Of a stretch of 35,330 bases of DNA, positions 26,636 to 33,299 are shown piece by piece. Where the stretch lies: contig JALUZF010000075.1 in NCBI GenBank assembly GCA_027012135.1, forward strand, positions 1 through 35,330, given 5' to 3'. Position 1 is the stretch's first letter. Every line of letters starts with the position of its first letter. A program made the position numbers and the translations under genes. The stretch comes from Gammaproteobacteria bacterium. GTDB taxonomy: Bacteria > Pseudomonadota > Gammaproteobacteria > GRL18. Below the pieces are notes generated by a model. It saw nothing but the letters and a program-made list of their open reading frames with translations, was not told the DNA's origin and did not search any database.

Positions 26636-26734
26636 ATGACAACGACATTAAATATTATTAAATTTATTGCTATAACGGGTGCTGCTTTAATTGCACTACT
26701 GGCTATTGGTTTGATTTTTAATATTACAATTTAA
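26636..26734 (+). CDS. 32-residue single-pass membrane microprotein
   Basis: An unrecognised small frame starts at the ATG at 26636 and reads MTTTLNIIKFIAITGAALIA followed by LLAIGLIFNITI, then TAA. It is one continuous hydrophobic helix of about 24 residues with a short N-terminus and almost no charge. AAAGGA lies about 9 bases upstream. It is preceded by the tRNA terminator, so it needs its own promoter; an AT-rich region with TATAAA-like sequence lies there. No partner gene is visible. It may be a real small protein, but low complexity and size keep confidence modest. Confidence 0.4.
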   Translation: MTTTLNIIKFIAITGAALIALLAIGLIFNITI

Positions 26735-26941
26735 TAATATATTTAATCCGCTTTTTATGGGGTTTTAAAAACCATTGTATTAATTACTACAAGCTCCTAC
26801 AGCGTTTTTTATTTTCAGCACCCTTTCCGGGTTATCATTACCCCATTTAAAAACCGGATTACAGGACGATATTTAAAAAATATTGCTAAAGTCATCCCTG
26901 CCCTACAAAATTACCCCAATAAAACAATTGTTCAGTAATAC
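26735..26941. other. AT-rich intergenic stretch
   Basis: No gene is supported in these 207 bases between the two microprotein frames. A CCGCTTTTT at 26748-26756 could pair with AAGCGG at 26626-26631 upstream of the first microprotein. I cannot assign this a role. Confidence 0.3.
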
Positions 26942-26942
26942 A

Positions 26943-26958
26943 CCTGATCTAGATCAGG
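26943..26958. promoter_or_regulatory. FNR/CRP-family-like operator
   Basis: CCTGATCTAGATCAGG is a perfect 16-bp palindrome whose core, TGAT-N4-ATCA, fits the FNR/ANR consensus TTGAT-N4-ATCAA apart from the outermost base on each side. It overlaps a second palindrome, AGGGTTAACCCT (26956-26967). A TAAAAT at 26980-26985 would put the centre at about -41.5, the usual activating position. Confidence 0.55.
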
Positions 26959-26979
26959 GTTAACCCTAGGTTATCATCC

Positions 26980-26990
26980 TAAAATATAAT
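26980..26990 (+). promoter_or_regulatory. candidate -10 of the second microprotein
   Basis: TAAAAT (26980-26985) and the overlapping TATAAT (26985-26990) are both possible -10 hexamers. There is no -35 match at the expected place, which fits an activator-dependent promoter. Confidence 0.4.
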
Positions 26991-27055
26991 CAAATTTAAA
27001 GATTTTAAACGTATTTTAAACATAGCTCCGTTTATATAACGGCAGGAGGAATATG

Positions 27056-27157
27056 ATGATTATCGATTCACTATCATTAATAGCCATTCTAACCACAGTT
27101 TCCATTGTCATGTTACTGATCTGGAACTATTGTCAGGGTGGCTGCAAAAATAAATAA
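27056..27157 (+). CDS. 33-residue membrane microprotein with C-terminal Cys pair
   Basis: The small frame reads MIIDSLSLIAILTTVSIVML then LIWNYCQGGCKNK. It has one transmembrane helix of about 20 residues, followed by a short polar tail with CxxxC and Lys. AGGAGG (27044-27049), an excellent ribosome binding site, lies 6 bases before this ATG (an ATG at 27053 is closer than optimal). An FNR-like operator and promoter precede it. The layout, a lone helix and a basic tail with oxygen-type control, resembles accessory microproteins of terminal oxidases such as CcoM or CydX. I see no sequence match, and no oxidase genes are near. The function is unknown. Confidence 0.55.
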   Translation: MIIDSLSLIAILTTVSIVMLLIWNYCQGGCKNK

Positions 27158-27177
27158 CTAAGCATTGCTGTTAGTTA
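27155..27177 (+). other. hairpin over the stop of the second microprotein
   Basis: TAACTAA (27155-27161) and TTAGTTA (27171-27177) pair with a 9-base loop. The stem is weak and has no T-run, so it is a doubtful terminator. Confidence 0.3.
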
Positions 27178-27193
27178 AACTCTAGGTTTAAGA

Positions 27194-27239
27194 CTCGAAA
27201 CTGAATATAATAAACCGTTCTTATATTCAGTATTTCGAG
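27194..27239 (+). promoter_or_regulatory. long hairpin directly before mutS
   Basis: CTCGAAA and CTGAATATAA (27194-27210) pair with TTATATTCAG (27221-27230) and TTTCGAG (27233-27239). This gives 17 pairs with a 2-base bulge and a 10-base loop. It ends 4 bases before the mutS ATG, so it can hide the only GAG that might serve as ribosome binding site. The left arm also contains TATAAT (27206-27211). It may be a translational switch, an operator around the start site, or the end of the upstream message. Confidence 0.5.
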
Positions 27240-27243
27240 CCTT

Positions 27244-29853
27244 ATGACCACAAACAAGCCTGATAAAGGCAGTTCCACTAAACATACGCCAATGATGGCG
27301 CAATACCTTAAGATTAAGGCTGAGTTTCCCGATATGCTGGTGTTTTACCGCATGGGGGATTTTTATGAACTGTTTTTTGATGATGCAAAGAAAGCCTCGC
27401 AGTTACTCGACTTATCCCTGACCGCCCGCGGTCGCTCCGCCGGGGAACCCATTCCCATGGCCGGTCTGCCCTACCATGCAGTGGACAATTACTTAAGTAA
27501 GCTGGTCAAGCTGAACCAGTCCGTGGCCATCTGTGAACAGATTGGAGATCCGGCCACGTCTAAAGGTCCGGTAGAACGTAAGGTGGTACGCATTATTACC
27601 CCCGGTACCATTACCGAAGACAGTTTACTGGAAGATCGTAAAGATAACCTGCTGGCTGCCATTGGCATTAACGATAAAAGCTCACCGGCCTATGGTCTGG
27701 CCATACTGGATCTGACCAGCGGGCGTTTTAACGTATCTGAACTGGATAGTCTGGAAGCTCTGCAGTCAGAACTGGAACGTCATAAACCCAGTGAACTACT
27801 GCTGGAAGAAAACAGTCCGCATAAAGCCGTACTAAAACAACAGCTGGGTAAACAGACTGCTTTTACCGAACAGCCGCCCTGGTGGTTTGATGAGCAGGCT
27901 TCCCGGCAGTTGCTTAATGAGCAGTTTGGAACACAGGATCTGTCCGGTTTCGGCTGTAATAATTATCATAGCGCCCTGTGTGCCGCAGGCTGTTTACTGC
28001 AGTATGTGCAGAACACCCAGCGCATGGCTTTGCCGCATATCAATAGCCTGAAGCCGGAACAGCATGACTCTGCCGTGGTGCTGGATACCATCAGCCGCAG
28101 AAACCTGGAAATCACCCAGGCATTGAGCGGCCATTCTGAACATACTCTGCTGGCAGTCATGGATCACACCGCTACTGCCATGGGCAGCCGGTTACTCTGC
28201 CGTTGGCTGAATCGTCCTCTGCGTGATCATACTATTTTAAAACAGCGTTATCAGGCCATTGAGCAACTACAGTCAGATGACCGCTATGAGCTTATTCAAC
28301 CCTTATTAAAACAGATCGGCGATATTGAACGTGTGCTGACCCGTATTGCCCTGAAAACTGCCAGACCGCGTGATTTTGAACGGCTTAAACATTCTCTGGC
28401 GGTACTTCCAGTATTACAGAGTGAGCTGGTTGCTATAAAAGATCCGCTGATTCAGCAACTGGCTCAGACCATTGCTGTTTTTCCTCAGCAGCAGCAATTA
28501 CTGGAGCAGGCTATAATAGACAACCCACCCGTTCTAATTCGTGACGGAGGAGTCATTGCTCCGGGCTATGATCAGCAACTGGATGAGCTGCGCAATATCC
28601 AGAAAAACGCCAACCAGTATCTGGTAGATCTGGAAGCCCGGGAAAGAGAACGCAGCGGCATAGCCACCCTGAAGGTCAATTACAACAAGGTGCATGGTTA
28701 TTATATTGAAGTCAGCCGGGCCCATTCTGAACACTTGCCGGAAGATTACCAGCGCCGCCAGACCCTGAAAAATAATGAGCGATTTATTACTCCCGAATTA
28801 AAAGCCTTTGAAGATAAGGTACTCAGTGCTAATGAAAAAGCCCTGAGTCGGGAAAAAGCATTATATGAACAGCTGTTTGACAAACTTTCACCACTATTAC
28901 CGGCCTTGCAGGCCAGTGCCGGGGCATTATGCGAACTGGATGTATTATGCAATCTGACAGAACGGGCGGTCAGTCTTGACTGGTGTAAACCGGAGCTGGA
29001 TAGCGGCACTCATCTGAACATTGAACAGGGACGCCACCCCGTGGTTGAGCAGATCCAGGACAGCCCTTTTGTGGCCAATGATGTCCGGCTGGATGCTCAA
29101 CGCCGGATGTTATTAATTACCGGGCCGAATATGGGGGGTAAATCCACCTATATGAGACAGGTCGCCTTACTGACGGTCATGGCGCATATCGGCAGTTTTG
29201 TTCCGGCCCGTTCAGCCAGTTTTGGTCATATTGACCGGATTTTTACCCGCATTGGTGCTTCTGATGATCTGGCCGGCGGCCGTTCTACCTTTATGGTAGA
29301 AATGACCGAAACCGCCAATATCCTGCACAATGCCACAGAATATTCTCTGGTGCTGATGGATGAAATCGGCCGCGGTACCAGTACCTATGACGGCCTGTCC
29401 CTGGCCTATGCCTCGGCTCATTTCCTGGCTGAAAAAATATCAGCTTTTACCCTGTTTGCCACCCATTATTTTGAACTGACTCATCTGGCTGAACAGTTTC
29501 CACAAATTGTTAATGTCCACCTGGATGCGGTTGAGCATGGAGAAAAAATTGTCTTTATGCACAAGGTGGAAGAAGGCCATGCTTCACAAAGTTATGGTAT
29601 CCAGGTCGCAGCCCTGGCCGGTGTTCCGGCACAGGTCATTAACCTGGCTAAACAGAAACTGGACATGCTTGAGTCCATGGAAGATTCTGATACCCGTACT
29701 GGTAAGGACATGAAAAAACAGCAGGTTGATTTAACACTGGAAACAGAGCCTTGCTATAGTGAGTTAATTACTGAACTGAACAGTATTGAGCCGGATAATT
29801 TAACACCTAAAGAGGCATTGAATGTACTGTATCGACTAAAAGAAAAAGTATAA
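27244..29853 (+). CDS. mutS: DNA mismatch repair protein MutS
   Basis: MutS recognises mismatches and small loops and, with ATP, recruits MutL. The 869 residues match the full-length gammaproteobacterial form. The mismatch-contact motif GDFYELFF places Phe40 and Glu42 in the positions of F36/E38 of E. coli. The connector, lever and clamp domains follow. The ABC-type ATPase begins with [13 protein letters not shown] (Walker A at about residue 627), then [14 protein letters not shown] and [20 protein letters not shown] (Walker B/signature). [10 protein letters not shown] and a C-terminal tail for tetramerisation complete it. The start follows the family (HTPMMAQYL near residue 15). No Shine-Dalgarno is visible; a stable hairpin lies just upstream. 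Confidence 0.98.
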   Translation: MTTNKPDKGSSTKHTPMMAQYLKIKAEFPDMLVFYRMGDFYELFFDDAKKASQLLDLSLTARGRSAGEPIPMAGLPYHAVDNYLSKLVKLNQSVAICEQIGDPATSKGPVERKVVRIITPGTITEDSLLEDRKDNLLAAIGINDKSSPAYGLAILDLTSGRFNVSELDSLEALQSELERHKPSELLLEENSPHKAVLKQQLGKQTAFTEQPPWWFDEQASRQLLNEQFGTQDLSGFGCNNYHSALCAAGCLLQYVQNTQRMALPHINSLKPEQHDSAVVLDTISRRNLEITQALSGHSEHTLLAVMDHTATAMGSRLLCRWLNRPLRDHTILKQRYQAIEQLQSDDRYELIQPLLKQIGDIERVLTRIALKTARPRDFERLKHSLAVLPVLQSELVAIKDPLIQQLAQTIAVFPQQQQLLEQAIIDNPPVLIRDGGVIAPGYDQQLDELRNIQKNANQYLVDLEARERERSGIATLKVNYNKVHGYYIEVSRAHSEHLPEDYQRRQTLKNNERFITPELKAFEDKVLSANEKALSREKALYEQLFDKLSPLLPALQASAGALCELDVLCNLTERAVSLDWCKPELDSGTHLNIEQGRHPVVEQIQDSPFVANDVRLDAQRRMLLITGPNMGGKSTYMRQVALLTVMAHIGSFVPARSASFGHIDRIFTRIGASDDLAGGRSTFMVEMTETANILHNATEYSLVLMDEIGRGTSTYDGLSLAYASAHFLAEKISAFTLFATHYFELTHLAEQFPQIVNVHLDAVEHGEKIVFMHKVEEGHASQSYGIQVAALAGVPAQVINLAKQKLDMLESMEDSDTRTGKDMKKQQVDLTLETEPCYSELITELNSIEPDNLTPKEALNVLYRLKEKV

Positions 29854-29948
29854 GAGCAATCAGGCATTTGAACATTCCTCAGCAGGCAAGCCCGGTCACC
29901 ATGATATTGAGCAAATGGCTAAATAAATGAACAGAACAGGTGACAAGT

Positions 29949-30569
29949 TCAGATGTGTTTTTTCCAGTGCAGGATACGGTTATTGGCGGGCATAGGATAA
30001 TCATCTTTAAGGTACAGATTATGTTGTTCGGCCAGTTTCTGCAGTTCATCCAGATCGCGGATACCGCTTTGAGGATCGCGGTTTTTAAGCCACTGATCAA
30101 ACTGCCGGTTGCTGTCGCTGGTATACTGGCCATTATAATTAAAAGGTCCGTAGATCAGCATATCACCCTGTTCATTAAGCACACTGGGAACTCTGGCAAA
30201 CAATTGCTGTACGGCTTGCCAATGCATTATATGCAGAGTATTGGCAGTAAAAACAGCATCGACTTCAATATTCGGCCAGTGTCCCTGCATAACATCCAGT
30301 TCTATCGGCGGTACAATATTATCCGGTGTCTGCGGATGAGCATAATACTCATCCAGCCACATCTGAATACCGGCAATCGCCTCCTGTCGGTCACTCGGGT
30401 ACCAGAACAGATGCGGCATTGCGGCGGCAAAAAACACGGCATGCTGTCCGGTACCGCTGCCGATTTCAAGAACATGATCAGCATCCATTAATACCGGTTT
30501 TATAACATCCAGGATCACCTGTTTGTTCTGTTCACATGATTCTGCAAAAGGTTTCAAAACTTTCCTCAT
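29949..30569 (-). CDS. DUF938 family SAM-dependent methyltransferase-like protein
   Basis: This 206-residue class I methyltransferase-fold protein belongs to DUF938. Motif I is VLEIGSGTGQHAVFFA at about residue 34, and the family opening KPFAESCEQNKQVILDVI precedes it. YPSDRQEAIAGIQMWL and VDAVFTANTLHIMHW follow. YGPFNYNGQYTSDSNRQFDQWL and a C-terminal NRILHWKK complete the family pattern. It probably uses S-adenosylmethionine in the cytosol, but no substrate is established. It converges on mutS with 95 bases between. The next gene upstream starts after a 26-base gap, so it may be expressed with the DUF482 gene. Confidence 0.93.
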   Translation of the reverse strand: MRKVLKPFAESCEQNKQVILDVIKPVLMDADHVLEIGSGTGQHAVFFAAAMPHLFWYPSDRQEAIAGIQMWLDEYYAHPQTPDNIVPPIELDVMQGHWPNIEVDAVFTANTLHIMHWQAVQQLFARVPSVLNEQGDMLIYGPFNYNGQYTSDSNRQFDQWLKNRDPQSGIRDLDELQKLAEQHNLYLKDDYPMPANNRILHWKKHI

Positions 30570-30595
30570 TATTTATAACATTCAACCTCAAAAAA

Positions 30596-31726
30596 TCAGA
30601 ACTTACGATAAGGTATTCTGTCCTGCATGGCCTGAATATAGTGTATGACATTAGCTTTTTCATGAGCAACAAAATTTTTTATAGCTTCATTAAAATGGTC
30701 CTGCATCATAAAATGAGCAGATAGGGTCATTTCAGGAATAAAACCGCGAGCCACCTTGTGCTCTCCCTGGGCACCCGGTTCAAACACCTGAATGCCTTCC
30801 CTGATACAGTATTCTATACCCTGATAATAGCAGGCTTCAAAGTGCAGTCCCTTAACGTTTTTTTTCGCCCCCCAGAAGCGTCCATATAAGCGGCTGTTAC
30901 TTCGATACATAAGGGCACCGGCAATGGTTTGATTATCCTGTTCCGCCAGTACCAGTAATACCTGGCCGGGCAATTTTTCAGCCACTTCTTTAAAAAAACC
31001 GTAATTTAAAGTGGCTACACCCCATTTTTCTTCAAAGGTATGATTATAAAAATCAGTCATGGCCTGCCAGTCATCAGCACAGGCCTGATATCCGTCCAGA
31101 CATTTTATCGTTACACCTGCCTGAACCACCTGTTTGCGTTCTTTAATAATATTTTTACGCTTACGTGAACTTAGCTGGGCCAGAAAATCATCAAAAGCAG
31201 AATAGTCCTGATTATGCCAGTGAAACTGGCAGTCATGACGCAGCATGGCACCCTGCTGCTGCAGAAAATCAATTTCTTCCGGCTGAGGGAAAAGTACATG
31301 TGCACCACTGGCATCCAGTTGCCGGGCAATATCTTTAAGGGCATGCAGGAGCACAGGATAATATTGTTGTTCCCGGCCTGGCTTTACCAGCATACGCTGA
31401 CCGGATGCCGGTGTGTAGGGTATGGCCGAAACCAGTTTGGGGAAGTAGCGCAGTCCATGCTGCTGCCAGGCCTGAACCAGGGCGTTATCAAATACAAACT
31501 CACCATAACTATTGTACTTTTCATACAGTGGCATGGCTGCCACCAGTTCATTATCCTGAAAAACAGCAATATGCCTGGGCAGCCAGCCAAATTCTTCACC
31601 CACACAGCCGTGAGTTTCCAGGGCAGACAGGAATTCATGTCGCAAAAAGGGATTGTTATCGTGGATTAGAGCATTCCATTGCCCAGCTTTGATGTGTGAT
31701 ATTCGATCAAATACATCTATACGCAA
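30596..31726 (-). CDS. DUF482/GNAT-fold N-acyltransferase-like protein
   Basis: This 376-residue protein belongs to the DUF482 (peptidogalycan biosynthesis/FemAB-like) group, with two GNAT-like halves. Recognisable segments are WNALIHDNNPFLRHEFLSALETHGCVG near residue 18 and PRHIAVFQDNELVAAMPLYEKYNSYGEFVFD. LSSRKRKNIIKERKQV and GALMYRSNSRLYGRFWG follow, then a C-terminal LHFEACYYQGIEYCIREGIQVFEPGAQGEHK, diagnostic for the family. The acyl donor and acceptor are unknown. The start is a TTG at 31726 with AGGCGG about 5 bases upstream, and it aligns with the family N-terminus. No ATG occurs nearby in frame. Confidence 0.92.
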   Translation of the reverse strand: MRIDVFDRISHIKAGQWNALIHDNNPFLRHEFLSALETHGCVGEEFGWLPRHIAVFQDNELVAAMPLYEKYNSYGEFVFDNALVQAWQQHGLRYFPKLVSAIPYTPASGQRMLVKPGREQQYYPVLLHALKDIARQLDASGAHVLFPQPEEIDFLQQQGAMLRHDCQFHWHNQDYSAFDDFLAQLSSRKRKNIIKERKQVVQAGVTIKCLDGYQACADDWQAMTDFYNHTFEEKWGVATLNYGFFKEVAEKLPGQVLLVLAEQDNQTIAGALMYRSNSRLYGRFWGAKKNVKGLHFEACYYQGIEYCIREGIQVFEPGAQGEHKVARGFIPEMTLSAHFMMQDHFNEAIKNFVAHEKANVIHYIQAMQDRIPYRKF

Positions 31727-31758
31727 AATACCGCCTGTATTAATAAGTAAGGTGTCTG

Positions 31759-32587
31759 TTATTTTTGTAACTTACTATAAAGGTTGGTTGCATCATTCAT
31801 ATATTTCAAGAGCTGGCGAACCGTTAGAGACACCAGGAAGGCATTACCGTTTTTATCCAGGGAGTGTTCAAACAGGCGGTAAGACTTGCCGGCTTTTTCC
31901 AGCAGAGCCTTGATTTCAGGGGTGTTACCCTGATACTTATTCAGGTATTCAAGCCCTTCCGTAAACTGTTTGCGGGCTTTGGCCAGTTTATCCAGATAGT
32001 AAAGGCTCTGTAAAGCCCCAGTTACGCAGCAGGTAAAACAGTTCAATACGCTGACTAAGCATCCGCTGACGTCCGGAAACATTGACCACTTTACCCAGTT
32101 CCTTACCGGAAAGATTTTCCAGATCCAGTACGATCTGGTGTGATAAGGACAGTAGTTTTTCATTCATCTTAACCAGTTCAGGTACTTTAGCCCGGGTTGG
32201 CTCACCCAGTATCATTTTTTTGTACAGGGGCCACATGGCATTGATTTTCTGCAGTGAGTCCTTCACACCGGACACCTGTTCAAAGTCTTTTAAATAATTC
32301 AGCCCCTGCTCATAGCGTGTTACGGCATCCTGTAACTTCCTGTCCGGTTCTATATAAAACTGATCCTGTCCCAGTTGAGCATAGGACTTTAACATCCTCT
32401 GAGTAAGCATACGCTGTAAACCGGCACGGTTAATGGCGTTATTAAGCTTTAGTTCACTGATTTGCGCTACTGCCATAGTATCTGGAGAATACACGAACCC
32501 CAGCAGCATAAAACTAAACAGGAAAATACTTAAAAACTGGCCGGTAATATAAGCTCCGAATCGATCTCTTTTCATTTTTATAACCAT
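31759..32587 (-). pseudogene. PilJ-type (PF13675-like) sensor domain protein, frameshifted
   Basis: Two overlapping frames make one protein of about 275 residues. The first (32587-31988) has an N-terminal transmembrane segment. It also carries the first type IV pili chemotaxis transducer N-terminal-like module: NNAINRAGLQRMLTQRMLKSYAQLG and then the second copy's start, NVSGRQRMLSQRIELFYLLRNW. It then runs into a stop after GFTEPLLSG. The second frame (to 31759) carries the natural continuation, YYLDKLAKARKQFTEGLEYLNKY, and a second NAFLVSLTVRQLLKYMNDATNLY helix. Dropping one G from the GGGG near 32017 joins them. The frameshift could be genuine loss, programmed shifting or a sequence error. 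Confidence 0.75.
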
Positions 32588-32716
32588 AAATTAAGAACGT
32601 CTTACAATAGGATGGATAATTGCAGCAAACTTAACATTTAACCAGGTATTATTCCTGATTTAAATCAAACTATATATAAACCTTGTCTTTTCTTGCCAGT
32701 TTATTCAATGTTAATT

Positions 32717-33247
32717 TTATTTATATCGGGATGCTTTTTCAGGCTCTCCTAATTCAATATAGCTCTGTTTTATAACTTTGTAATTATTTGACTTTAATTT
32801 CTGGTTATTTTTTGCAAGGTTATTGGATTTTAATGCCTGTTGAACAGCCTGCTGATAATCCTCACGATAAAACTGCAACACCGCCATATTATGCCAGAGC
32901 CAGGCATTATCCGGTTCTATTCTTAACGCCCTTTTTAGCAGACTTTCCGCTTCATTATAATTACCCTGATCAATAGCCGCCTTAGACTGCTTAAGGAGAT
33001 CAAGCACCGCACTGCGACTGGCTGGCAGCTTAGCAGAGGTTCGGGGAGATACTGTGCCCTGACTGACCGCCGCTGTAGTAATCACTTTTGGTTGGTAAAC
33101 CTCTTCAGAGCCAGCTGCTTCCTGGGGACGGCTTTGTTCAATAACCGGCGGAGCACTGCCGATAACCCTGTCTCGGGAATAATCAACTGAGCTGCAGCCA
33201 TTGATAATGCTGATAAAGAACAGTACTAAAAGATAGATTTTAAACAT
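32717..33247 (-). CDS. TPR-containing lipoprotein
   Basis: This 176-residue exported lipoprotein has signal sequence residues 2-16 and lipobox IINGC, with Cys18 as the lipidation site. A Ser/Pro/Thr-rich linker of about 60 residues precedes two or three tetratricopeptide units (IDQGNYNEAESLLKRALRIEPDN, LWHNMAVLQFYREDYQQAVQQALKSN). TPRs usually scaffold protein assemblies in the envelope. It lies just downstream of the PBP1b gene in the same direction (about 50 bases). In many gammaproteobacteria a TPR lipoprotein accompanies mrcB, so a role in murein synthesis is a reasonable inference. Confidence 0.88.
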   Translation of the reverse strand: MFKIYLLVLFFISIINGCSSVDYSRDRVIGSAPPVIEQSRPQEAAGSEEVYQPKVITTAAVSQGTVSPRTSAKLPASRSAVLDLLKQSKAAIDQGNYNEAESLLKRALRIEPDNAWLWHNMAVLQFYREDYQQAVQQALKSNNLAKNNQKLKSNNYKVIKQSYIELGEPEKASRYK

Positions 33248-33299
33248 TTACGGCCTCAGCGATTGTAACAAACAGGGGGTGAGTAAAAACTATTTTACA

